A DNA stretch of 64,000 nt from Rhinopomastus cyanomelas (taxonomy: Eukaryota; Chordata; Aves; Bucerotiformes; Rhinopomastidae), in the NCBI GenBank assembly GCA_013400115.1, contig VXBP01001155.1, positions 496,001 to 560,000 on the forward strand, in the 5' to 3' direction. Position 1 is the first letter of the stretch. The number at the start of each line of letters is the position of its first letter. Below, one piece after another: positions 23,705-33,799 of this stretch. Under the pieces are notes generated by a model that searched no databases, was not told the origin of the DNA, and worked only from the letters and a program-made list of their open reading frames with translations. The position numbers were made by a program, and so were the translations under genes.

Positions 23705-24285
23705 GGTGCTGGGACCCATTCTGTTGACTTTATTCATGACAACCTGGATGAGGGATTAGAATGCACTGCCAGCAAGTTTGCTGATGACACAGAGCTGGGA
23801 GTGGCTAACACTCCAGCAGGCTGTGCTGCCATTCAGAGGGACCTGGACAGGCTGGAAAGTGGGTCTGGAGAGCTGAATTTAACAGAATTCAACAAGGTCA
23901 GTCCAGTGCAGAGCCGTAAAGAAGATGAAGGGAGTGGAACAACTCCATTATGAGGAAAGGCTGAGAGAGCTGGGTCTTTTTAGTTTGGAGAAGAGGAGAA
24001 TCAGAGGTGACTACATCAATGTTTATAAATACTTAAAGGGTAGGTGTCAGGACGACGAAGCCAGTCTCTTCTTAGTTATGTCCAATGATAGTACAAGAGG
24101 CAATGAGTGCAAGCTGGAGCATAGGAGGTTACACATAAATGTAAAAAACTTTTTCACTGAGACAGTGACAGAGCACTGGAACAGGCTTCCCAGAAAGGCT
24201 GTGGAGTCTCCTTCTCTGGAAGACTTTCAAAACCTGCCTGGATACATTCCTATGTGAACTACTGTAGGTGAACCCAGTACAGGGT
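23705..24285 (+). mobile_element. CR1 ORF2 fragment with FADD motif and internal deletion
   Basis: Translation reads NLDEGLECTASKFADDTELG, carrying the F-A-D-D active-site block of the reverse transcriptase, then CAAIQRDLDRLESG. Near 23900 the sequence jumps from FNKV directly to the region encoding MKGVEQLHYEERLRELGLF, so roughly 230 bases of thumb-coding sequence are missing. It continues through EHWNRLPRKAVESPS into the start of the 3' UTR and fades near 24285 without an octamer tail. Both ends are degraded. Confidence 0.88.
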
Positions 24286-24564
24286 CACCCATGCCAGTCT
24301 GCCCCTTAATTTAACTTGTGGCACAAGAAATTATAGGAAGTTATTCATGGATGATGTTTGAGTAACTAATGTGATGTCGTTAAATCTCTGCCACCATTTC
24401 ACATCGCTTTAGCAGATATGACTGAATGATTGAATGTTTGACTCACAAAGTCACAGGACTACTGTGGGTTTACATCAATATTGGCATGGCACTGAATGCT
24501 CTTAATTTTTGGTGTTGTAGCTGTGTCTTTATCTTATGAACTACAACTGTGGGTAGCTTATGTC

Positions 24565-24725
24565 TTAGAATGTGTTGGAAGGACTCTTAAAGGCCTATCT
24601 AGTTCCAACCCTCCCACTCTCAGGGACACCTCCCACTAGACCAGGTTGCTCAAGGTCCCATGCAACCTGGCTTTGAACGCTTTCAGGGAGGGGGCATCAA
24701 CAAACTCCCTGAGCATCTTAGATAA
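24565..24725 (-). mobile_element. Old CR1 3' end, second subfamily
   Basis: TTAGAATGTGTTGGAAGGA, GTTCCAACCCTCCCACTCTC, GGGACACCTCCCACTAGACC and CAACCTGGCTTTGAACGCTT match the subfamily whose 3' UTR reads CCATGGGCAGGGACACC, on the minus strand. The reverse translation near 24700-24640 gives VDAPSLKAFKARL, the ORF2 C-terminus. Confidence 0.82.
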
Positions 24726-25029
24726 AAAGAGGTCTGTAATGTTGTCTGCCAAGCACATGCAGAGGTACTGCACTAGTATGTGACAGCAATGTTCCTTTTC
24801 AGACCTGGTTGGTTGCTGACATCTGCTGAAGTTAGAGAATGGCAAAATTACTAAAGACTCACATACCTATGTTCTCTGTTGCCTGAAAATTCCCCCAAGC
24901 CATTTTCCATGGCATCTGGTGGCCATCTTTTGTAAAAAGAGAAAGTGAAGCCATTCTATAAGTAGTTATTGGCTTTTGAAAAGGCGTTTTGTCTTCTACC
25001 TTCCAGGTGCAAAGTAGGTATGGGGCTAA
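24726..25029. other. Spacer between CR1 fragments, possibly older CR1
   Basis: No clear feature. The right part may be an eroded continuation of the reverse-transcriptase fragment that follows, but I cannot align it. Confidence 0.4.
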
Positions 25030-25416
25030 GGGCTTTAAATTATCCATCATGTTTGAGAAATCATGGCAGTCTGGTGAAGTTCCCACTGAATGGAAAAGGG
25101 AAAACTAACCCTCATTTTTAAAAAGGATAAAAATGATGACCTGTAGACCCACTGGTCACTCAGTCTCACCTGTGTATCTGGCACGGTCATGGAGCAGATC
25201 TTCCTGGAAACTATGCTGAGGCACATAGAAAACAAGGAGGTGATTAGTGAAAGCAAACAAGGGTAGATTGTGTCTGACAAACCTGGTAGCCTCCTACAAG
25301 AGGATTACAGGATTGGTGGGTAAAGGTGGAGCAACTGATGCCACCTGCTTGGACTTGTGCAGGGCATTTGACACTGTCTCATGACATCCTTGTCTCTCAA
25401 ACAGAGAGACTGTTAA
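25030..25416 (+). mobile_element. CR1 reverse-transcriptase fingers/palm fragment
   Basis: With several stops and frameshifts, translation reads FEKSWQSGEVPTEWKREN, IFKKDKNDD, SLTCVSGTVMEQIF, ETMLRHIENKEVI and, near 25350, LGLVQGI; the alternative frame gives CRAFDTVSHDILVSQ. This is the order of CR1 ORF2 from the fingers (WKKGNI, IFKKG, SLTSVPGKIMEQIL) to the A-F-D-T block of the palm. The fragment ends before the FADD block and has no 3' end. It is heavily mutated and non-functional. Confidence 0.85.
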
Positions 25417-25805
25417 ATAACAGTAGAAATAACTTCTACTGTTATTTACAAACTATTACACTTTGTGCATTGCTGTTGCAGCTGTACTTGCTGATGGAAC
25501 TAAGGCCTCCAAAGCAAGTTTGCCAGTAGTGGAGTGAAACTGGCTTTTGTTGTAGAAATCTGCGTACATTTTTCAATGCCTATTAAAGAGTGATGTGTCC
25601 ATTTGTCTCCTTTGTGTGGCACCAAAGTCTTCTAAGATTTGCCTTTTGTTTCAGCAAAACTTGGACACAATTCTTTCTTCTCTGAGACTAGCAGCGCATT
25701 CTCAAATTTGGTTGGAACTGTCCTCACAAATGTAAATTTAATATGGTACCTACACTGACCCTCTTAGGTTAAGGTTTTCCCTAAACCTTACCAGGTCACA
25801 GTTTA
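25417..25805. other. Spacer between CR1 fragments
   Basis: No recognised feature. If the flanking CR1 pieces came from one insertion, this interval replaces about 500 bp containing the FADD block. Confidence 0.4.
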
Positions 25806-26218
25806 GTAGTCAGATTTACAAGAAGGATGTGGAAGTGCTGGAGCGAGTGCACAGGAGGGCCACGAGGATGATCACAGGGCTGGAGCACCTCTCCTATGAG
25901 GGCAGACTGAGAGAGTTGGGGCTGTTCAGTCTGGAGAAGAGGAGGCTCCCAGGTGACCTTATTGTGGCCTTCCAGTATCTGAAGGGGGCCTACAAAAAGG
26001 CTGCAGAGGGGCTTTTTAGGATGTCAAGTAGTGACAGGCCTAGGGGGAATGGAGCAGAGCTGGAGATGGGTGGATTTAGAGTGGATGTGAGGAGGAAGTT
26101 CTTCACCGTGAGAGTGGTGAGAGGCTGGAATGGGTTGCCCAGGGAGGTGGTGGGGGCCTCGTCCTTGGAGGTGTTTAAGGCCAGGCCGGATTAAGATCTG
26201 GCCAGCCTGATCTAGAGG
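25806..26218 (+). mobile_element. CR1 ORF2 C-terminal fragment, second subfamily
   Basis: An open frame of about 120 codons reads EVLERVHRRATRMITGLEHL, RRLPGDLIVAFQYLKGAYKK, then NGAELEMGGFRVDVRRKFF and GWNGLPREVVGASSLEVF. The residues ELEMG-FRVDVRRKFF set this subfamily apart from the young one with ...HINLRRNFF. The 3' UTR begins (GATCTGGCCAGCCTG) but stops after a few bases, with no octamer tail. Confidence 0.9.
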
Positions 26219-28531
26219 CACTTTTTGTGCCTCTATAGCAATGGAGCATTAAATGCCTACGAGCTAACAGACTATGAGTTTAATATTCTTTAGTAAGCTT
26301 TCATTAGAGGAAGTGACCGCAGATTACACTTCAGGTGGAAGGTAATTTGAAGGGTGGAGTCCTTTCTAATGTACATGATGCAGTTGAGTTGGTTACTATG
26401 GCAATCCCACCCATGTGATAGTTAGTTGTGACTCACAGCTGCTGGAGATTCCGGCAGTGTTCCAGAAAAAAATTTTTAACTATAATAAAAATACTCAGAC
26501 TATAAGCATCTTGCTTGAGGCATAAGCAGCAGCTTGAAAAAGAAAAGGTGCCTGCTGCTTAAGCAATATATTTTACTTTTAGGGTTTTTTTAAGGGAAAT
26601 GAACTAAATGGCATCTGCCTCGTCCTAAAAACTTCGACTTAGGTTGTACAAAGTACATTTAAAAGAATTTTATGCAGGTGTAGTAAAAGTATTTGATTTT
26701 TCCTAGATTACAGACTTTGAGGGTCTTCACACAAATACATTTTCATAGAGAATAAGTTGAGTCAGCTTATGTTTAAGCACAGAGAGCTGTTCTGTTCTGT
26801 GTGTGGAGCTCCTAAGGCAAAGGGAATTATGTACCAAAATAGACCCAGAATGATCCTTTTGCCTGAAGCTGATGGAATCCACAAAGCTGTTTTACTAGTC
26901 TTCAAAACTCCCTCAGACTTCTGCTTAAGACCCTTTCTCAAAAAAAGTCATCTTTTGATCCAATTTACACAGCTACCTTGTCTACTCTTAGTTTACCTTA
27001 CCACACTCTCAACTATCAGAAGACAATCTTTCTTGCTCCCCCCTAAATTTTTAACGGTCTATAATTCTACCTTTGTTTTATTTTCATCCCTTCATTCTTC
27101 ATGGCTTTAGGGCACTTAGATCCTAAAATAGTCCAATTAAAAACATAAGGTGTATTATTATGGGAACAGCAGCCAAAGAACTCCTAATCCAGCAAGTGAT
27201 ATCATTGTATACTTGGAACATGAGAACAATTGTTGTGACATTCTGTGCAGAAAGAAATCTAAAATGTCTGCAATAATGAGTTTTATCTTATTTGAAACAC
27301 TAATAGAAATTATGGATCACAATATGGATAACGTGTGATGTATCACAAGGAAGTCTTAACATTGCTTGTTAGCTTCACTATGCACTAGTTATCAGAACAT
27401 CTTTTATCATAAATTACTTCACTATCCAGCTATGTTTTGATGTTATAGCTATTAAATATATTTACTACTTTGAGACATTATATGCTTAAGTTTACTGAAG
27501 CTAACTACTATATTACTCCATGTTACCAAGCAGAAACTTAATTCTATTCCTTATGTAACTATTTTACTTGTCTGAAGAAAATTTGTTATAATTCATCATC
27601 TAATAGATCTTTTTAAAAATAGAATGTAAGCAGCCACCTCTTGTCCTCATGGTTTACTCATTCAAGCTTTTTAAGGAATATGATGAGTTTTTGTCTTGTT
27701 GTTCCACTAGGGAAATTTTAAGATCAAAGTAGGATAAGTGATTGACAAAAACAAACTCAGTTCGGCCTGTTGGTCCCTCTAAAAATTCTGCTTGGAAGCT
27801 TAGCAAGGTGAACTCACTAAGGAACTAACATACCCTGACAGTCCAACTTCTTTGATAAAATCACTTCACAATGAGTACATACTTCTTTCAACCCACATTG
27901 CAAAATGCTACATGTTGCTATCTCCTGATAAAAGTATGACCAGCTACTTGGTCAGAGTGCCAGTACTTAGCCAATTATCAGCTGTTTGCTTTGCAGTTCA
28001 CTTGCTTTCAGGCTGCCATTTAAGACTCCTCAAACCAACGTTTGTTTAGGGAAAAAAAATCCACAAAACTAATGCTACATGTTCTGAAAGAACATGTCTT
28101 TTATACCTCTCTTTTAAAAACTGCTCCTTTTAATGCATAATACTTTGTCTCACATTTCTATCACATGCTGTGCATGTAAGTAGGTTTAATAAACCTATCA
28201 CTACACTGCGTACAGTAGTCTAAACTTCAAGTGAAAATCCCACTTTGTCTAAATTGTGCATAAGTTGCAAAGTATTACAAAGAATTTTTTGTTAATTATT
28301 TGGTCAAGATTTCTTATTCAGTCAAAAGAAAGAGTTTGGTAAGTCTACCAGATTCTACCACTGAAGGTCTTTAAGAGTGACTTAAATATTAAGTAAAGTC
28401 TTTAGAAGTTCTCAAGACAAACATGTCTTACTCACAATTTAGGCTCATTAATCAGGCGAATTTCATTCATTCAAGAATGTATTCCTCTGCTTCCATTTCA
28501 ATATTGCTTTACATTTACTATAGTTTGAGAG
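26219..28531. other. Unique DNA, no gene recognised
   Basis: Open frames reach 117 codons (26757-27110) without recognisable domains. The segment 26392-26405 reads GTTACTATGGCAAT, close to the RFX X-box consensus. A perfect 9-base inverted repeat lies at 28077-28097. Otherwise nothing is recognised. Confidence 0.5.
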
Positions 28532-28761
28532 AGCCTTGTAAGCTGGAACATAAGAGGTTCTTCCCAGTGAGGGTGACGAAGCACCGGGACAGGCTGTCCC
28601 AGGGAGGTTATGGAGTCTCCTTCACTGGATATGATTAAAACCCACCTGGATGTGTTCCTGTGTGACTTGGTCTAGGTGATCCTGCTGTGTCAGGGGGATT
28701 GGACTAGATGATCTTCAAGGTCCCTTCCAATCCCTAATGATTCTATGATTCTATGATTCCT
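28532..28761 (+). mobile_element. Young CR1 3' end
   Basis: Begins at TTGTAAGCTGGAACATAAGAGG in the last part of ORF2, lacks about 24 bases just before TTCCCAGTGAGGGTGACG, and continues through the ORF2 stop (CTTGGTCTAG) and the complete 3' UTR to ATTCTATGATTCTATGATTC. Strongly 5'-truncated. Confidence 0.92.
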
Positions 28762-30397
28762 TTTTTTGCAGTGTTCCCTTCACATCGTACTTCCATTGAA
28801 GTGATAACAAGCTTCTCCACCACATAACAGATTTGATTCTTTTAGTTTCTAGGGATGTCTTCCTTAACAGTTCTGAAAACACTGATTTCTAACACTAATC
28901 ATCGACTTTTTTTCTTAAAAGAAGATACAGTTTGAAGTTGCTTCACATTAAAGATGAAAAATAAGGCATCCCACATGCTCTCTGTCAATCTTCAAACAAT
29001 AATATGGTGGTTTTTAATTTTTAAAATTTTTTAACACTTTTTAACCCATTCAATTCTTTGTTTGCCAGTTTGAATTAGGTATTTCTTCTTCTCAAAATTA
29101 TCTTCTCCCCATTTCCCTTAAAAAACCATTATCTCTAAATCATCTTCTCTATTGCTTAACTCACGTCATACTTGAGGTGCATAAACTCCACTGTGCCTCT
29201 TATTAATAATATATTTATATAATGCATAGTATTTTTTAAAAAAAATAATTTGAAGAAATTTTAGCACATCCAAGATTAGATTACAGTCACAGAGCGATAA
29301 GAATGCATTATGAACAGAGTAAAAGAATTTCTGTTTGTACTTGGAATCTTACCTAGTATATTCTGTTATTTTTGAAATAACTTTTCTGAAAACCTTGGCT
29401 TCTGGTACCAACATATCAATGTTTGAAGTGAACTGCTTCCGTTTTACCATTAGGGAATTATTTTAAGTGTCCTTCCGTTTAATGCAGTTAATAATTCAGT
29501 TGATTCAGCTAATATGTTCCTTTACATAGATAACTCTTTCTGTTAAGTCTTTCAAAAATTGTTTGCTTTTTAGGTAAAAGCTAAGGATTATAGCTTATCT
29601 ATTAATATTCAAATTGTGCAGACTGCAGTGTAGGTAGAAATTAGCTCTCAAACAACATGCAAACACGCGCTTCACCTGTAAAACTCTCCCGTGCCCTTAA
29701 AATATTGCAAAAGATTAGATATTGATGGAAAAAAAACCACATATCACAAATAAATATAAAATTAGGGTGTTTGAATTTTTAGCAAAACTTCATAGAAACA
29801 AAGAAAAGCAACAACATTTTATTTTATTTTATGTTTAAAGCCACGGCCATTAGAGCTTATGTTTGCTGTGACAGGTCCTGTAACACTTACTTTACTAAAC
29901 TGGAAAAATGAACTTTCTTGCCTTATGGTTGTTAGTGCTGTGTGAACAAAAACTGAACATTGACCTTCCCAGTAAAATAACTATATATACAGTAAATAAA
30001 TAATCGTAGTAAAACATCTAAATATGGGAAAGAGTAAGTCCCAGGTTCAGAGGTTTGCCAAGACACATTTTATGTTGATATTTCTACCCCATTTGTGTGC
30101 CCGCTCCATTTTAAGGAATACGTAGCTTGAATGGCTGCATTCCCCTTCCTGTCAGCTCCGTACCTGAAGACTCCCCATAATCAGTTCCTTACTCCTATGA
30201 ATCCTTTTCTTTAGTCAAGCGTGCAATCACAGTGTTTAGACAGCAAAGACACAAAGATACACACAAAAGTTCTTTTGGCAGGCTGGCTGTGCTTAGACGG
30301 CCAAAACGTTCACACAGTGCACAGCGCAGCCATACAGTGCAGCAGCAGAGCATTGCAGGAGTATTTCTTATCTCACTGCAGCGTCTGCTTGCCCTAG
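28762..30397. other. Unique AT-rich DNA, no gene recognised
   Basis: Very AT-rich near 29000-29270 and 29700-29840. No repeat family or coding signature recognised. Confidence 0.55.
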
Positions 30398-30484
30398 TTT
30401 GAATTCCAGCAGCAAAATCAATTCCCAATTGAGTTCATACTTCATTATATAGCAGCCCTGAAGGGAATAGTTAAGACTGCAAGT
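30398..30484. repeat. 87-bp direct duplication, copy 1
   Basis: TTTGAATTCCAGCAGCAAAA through GGGAATAGTTAAGACTGCAA is identical, base for base, to 32218-32304. Flanks differ immediately on both sides. It carries no CR1 or other repeat hallmark. Confidence 0.97.
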
Positions 30485-30640
30485 TCAGCTTATTTGGCAA
30501 GGGAATGATATCTTCTTCACAGACATTAATTTTGTGCTGATACACTGGTTGAATATTTTGCTTGCTCTTCTACTTTATTTAATCTGTACAAGTGTCTTGA
30601 TACATGTGAGTAATTTTATGGAAAAATCCTTCTTCCAGAT

Positions 30641-30895
30641 TACAGAATCACAGAATTATTGAGGTTGGAAAGGACCTTTATGATCATCAAGTCCAGCCTA
30701 CTACTCCACATCACCACATTGGCTGGACCATGGCTCTAAGTGCCACCTGCAGTCTTTCCTTAAACACCTCCACCATTACCATTGGAATGGTAGTCCGTTC
30801 CAATGTCTGATCACCCTTTCCATGAAGAAGTGGTTCCCAATGCCCATCCTAAAACTCCCCTGGCCCAGCTTCAGGCCATGTCCGCTCAGATTTAG
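30641..30895 (-). mobile_element. Old CR1 3' end, third subfamily
   Basis: Tail-side ACAGAATCACAGAATTATTGAGG and GGTTGGAAAGGACC, then TTGGCTGGACCATGGCTCTA, CTTTCCTTAAACACCTCCA, CCGTTCCAATGTCTGATCAC and CCCTGGCCCAGCTTCAGGCC, as in older avian CR1 read backwards. The frame is lost. No later part of ORF2 is present. Confidence 0.85.
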
Positions 30896-31194
30896 TGCTG
30901 AGCAAGGAAGCAATAGTTTCTCAATACATGTTTCCAGAATCACAGTTTAGAGAGAAGCTGTGAATATTCACATTATTTTTTGTTCCAAAACCAGTGACAC
31001 ATACTAGAAAAAGATACCCATACCTGCTTGATCTGCTCCCACAGCATCTTGGTTAGCGTTGAGCCAGAGTGGTAAGTGACTTCAACATGGTAAGCAGCAT
31101 TTACTATCTGGAAAACAGGGAAAATGTTAAAAAATGGAAATTTGCAAGCTGTAGTCACTGCAAAACTCACTAGACCCTTGGACAATCCCTGACA

Positions 31195-31256
31195 AGTTGG
31201 TTGAAGTAGATTATCTCTAAGGTCTCTTCCAAACGAAGACATTCTATGATTCTACA
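31195..31256 (+). mobile_element. CR1 3'-tail relic
   Basis: ATTATCTCTAAGGTCTCTTC and CATTCTATGATTCTACAATG match the last 60 bases of a plus-strand CR1 3' UTR with one and a half octamers. Confidence 0.7.
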
Positions 31257-32217
31257 ATGTCTGTGTGCACTCCTAACTTACATTCAAGCACGTTAGTTTA
31301 GGAAAGGTCTATTTTGTACACTGCTTAAGTCAACTGTGTTAATGTGGTCTAATCTGAGTTTAGAGAATGATTTCATAAGATGTTGATCCAGCAGAGCTAT
31401 TTAGGTTATTGACCGATCCAGCAGAATGTGTTGATAACCTAAATACTGAGCAAAAGTTATTTGTCATGATACATTATAACTGTACCTCAACTTTGCCTTG
31501 ACGTGACTATTGGTTAAGAGTAATCAAGATTAGGAACAATCCATACTTCCTTCAAAGTATTCTGGCATAATATAGCTTGAAAAACCAGAAATGTAAGAAA
31601 TGAGGCAATTGTCCATGTCACAGTTTGACAGCTTCATCCTCTTTCTAATCACATGGCCTCTATTTTTCTAGAACTAGTTCAGAAACATTGCAAGGGCTTT
31701 GATAAAGCCTTAAATATGACTTTCTTCTAGAGCTTTGTAGTCCCTCATGAAATGAGAATTCTGTATTTCATTGAGCTTCTCTGTACTGAGGGGAAAAAAA
31801 ATGAAAGTGAAAAATGTCGGTTTAGTATAGAAACGGTATTTTGGAATTCTGATTCTTGAATGCTAGGTCAGGTTGCTAAACTTTCATAAATCCAACACTA
31901 ACACTGAACAGGTACACTTATTTGTGTAAGAATTAGTTTTGCTGTCATACTAAAATGTCAAACAGGAATGCTTGGGGATGGAGCTTGTAAACATCAGCAT
32001 TTTGCCTTATTACATATTCTGATACTGGTCTGATCTAAGCCCTGCTTCTGCCCTCCAATTCTTCAGTGCACTCCTGCTCAGCTGCTGGGAAGATACCAAC
32101 ATCTTGATAGTCTGACAGTCCTCTCCTAGTGACAATATTTCTGTTTTTGGAGTACTGCTTGTCATCTGCCTCTCTGGCTCACTCAGTAATCAGACACAAT
32201 AGCCTTATGTAAAATAT
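31257..32217. other. Unique DNA, no gene recognised
   Basis: No repeat or coding signature recognised. Confidence 0.5.
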
Positions 32218-32304
32218 TTTGAATTCCAGCAGCAAAATCAATTCCCAATTGAGTTCATACTTCATTATATAGCAGCCCTGAAGGGAATAGTTAAGACTGC
32301 AAGT
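32218..32304. repeat. 87-bp direct duplication, copy 2
   Basis: Exact copy of 30398-30484 in the same orientation, 1,820 bp away. It sits between AGCCTTATGTAAAATA and CTTATTATTATTTTCTG, which have no counterpart around copy 1; only a TTT at the left edge is shared and could be microhomology. Confidence 0.97.
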
Positions 32305-32956
32305 CTTATTATTATTTTCTGTTTTTTCTGTTCATACTGCAAAGCTCGGGGGAGAAGATTACCCATCTTGTGTTAACTAAGTATCAGAGTCCTTATACAT
32401 CAAAGATTATTATTTTAATTCTTCCCCCAGCAGCTCTGAACTATATTGCTCTCACTTGCAATCAGACACCTACATATCTAGAAGTTTTTAACTTTTTAAA
32501 ATTTCTTGCTGGAAAGCTGTTTCATGGCTCTTTATTATAAATTGCCGGATTGAACTTTCAGACTGAAAATACAATAATAATGTTTCATGAATAATGTTAG
32601 GAATCTAAAATCAATTCCACCACAAAATCCCCCCTCCCCCCCAGTTTCTCAAGGTTGGTGGATTTTTGTATAATTATCTTTTTTTAAACAGTATGTATTT
32701 TTTATGAGTTTGAGACACACCGATTCCAAAAAGTCTTTGGGCTATAGAAATAAGAAAGAAACAGGATGTAACGTTGCATATTGTAATATACGCAGCAATC
32801 ATTTAGATGTAGCTTGCAGTAAGTCAATAAACCTCTACTGTATTCAGGCAACCAATATTCATGCAAAAGATATTTATTCAGTTCATGTGAAGGCCTTTTT
32901 ATTTTTTTCTAGTTTTCAAAATGCAGCTGAAATGTTTTGCTAATTACTCACAACTG
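32305..32956. other. Unique DNA with a C-rich tract
   Basis: A near-homopolymer C tract interrupted by one T lies at 32629-32642. No gene recognised. Confidence 0.5.
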
Positions 32957-33070
32957 AACCATAGAACCATAGAACCATAGAATCATAGAATCATTAGGGA
33001 TTGGAAGGGACCCCGAAAGATCATCCAGTCCAATCCCCGTGCCACAGCAGGATCACTTCACTGGAGAAGT
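32957..33070 (-). mobile_element. CR1 3' UTR-only unit (young subfamily)
   Basis: Starts with five octamers (CCATAGAAC/CATAGAATC type), then TTAGGGATTGGAAGGGACC and CAATCCCCGTGCCACAGCAG. In element orientation it begins at ACTTCTCCAG, corresponding to ACTTGGTCTAG of other copies, which contains the ORF2 stop codon. No ORF2 body of the same subfamily precedes it; it abuts the tail of a different CR1 subfamily at 33071. Confidence 0.88.
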
Positions 33071-33250
33071 TATGGAATCAGTATCACTCAGGGTTGGAAG
33101 GGACCACAGGATCATCCAGTTCCAACCCCCCACCATGGGCAGGGACACCCCACCCTAGACCAGGCTGGCCAAAGCCCCATCCAGCCTGGACTGAAACACC
33201 TCCAGGGATGGGGCCCCAACCACCTCCCTGAGCAACCCATTCCAGGCCCA
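33071..33250 (-). mobile_element. CR1 3' end, second subfamily
   Basis: On the minus strand it runs from GGCCTGGAATGGGTTGCTCA (ORF2 C-terminus) through AGGCTGGATGGGGCTTTGG to a 3' UTR with GGGTGTCCCTGCCCATGG, GGGTTGGAACTGGATGATCC and CCTTCCAACCCTGAG, ending at ATTCCATA. This tail belongs to the ELEMG-type subfamily also seen at 51698-52464. It is followed directly by the 3' UTR unit of the young subfamily. Confidence 0.88.
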
Positions 33251-33554
33251 ATGTTGCAAAATGAAGATAGAAAAACAGGAGCACGGCCAGCTTTTGTTTT
33301 TTAGATTCTAAGAATAGTAGGCAAAGTCTTGTGAATACAAAAATCTGCATTTCTTCAGTCTGCCTTGTAATAGGACAAACTATTCCAGCTAAAGGTGTGC
33401 AGTTCTGTGTGCTCTTAACAGTACTGCAGAACACAGAAAGGGTGAGAGAAACTTCTTCACAGAATTTGAGGACATTTACGCAGTTAGGTCTATGTTGCAG
33501 AGACCCTAGAATATCTTGTGTGTTCTTACTAATAAATGTTAATGATCACACAAT
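33251..33554. other. Spacer between CR1 copies
   Basis: No recognisable feature. Confidence 0.5.
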
Positions 33555-33799
33555 ATCTGGAACATAGGAGGTTCCACATCAACCTGAGAAGGAACTTCTT
33601 CCTAGTGAGGGTGACGGAGCACTGGAACAGGCTGCCAAGGGGTTTGTGGAGTCTCCCTCACTGGAGATATTCAAGACCCGACTGGATGAGTTCCTGTGTG
33701 ACTTGGTTTAGGTGATCCTGCTGTTGCAGGCAGATTGGACTAGATGATCTTTTGAGGTCCCTTCCAATCCCTGATTCTATGGTTCTATGATTCTGTGAT
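33555..33799 (+). mobile_element. Young CR1 3' end
   Basis: ATCTGGAACATAGGAGGTTCC through the ORF2 C-terminus (EHWNRLP-type, GAGCACTGGAACAGGCTGCC), the stop in CTTGGTTTAG, and a full 3' UTR ending in GATTCTATGGTTCTATGATT. 5'-truncated near the end of ORF2. Confidence 0.92.

Noticed and set aside
28762..28790. T-run and flanks as a polymerase III terminator
   Set aside because: No A or B box upstream; it follows a CR1 tail.
32959..32993. Octamer array as an independent microsatellite
   Set aside because: It is the normal 3' octamer tail of the adjacent CR1, somewhat expanded.
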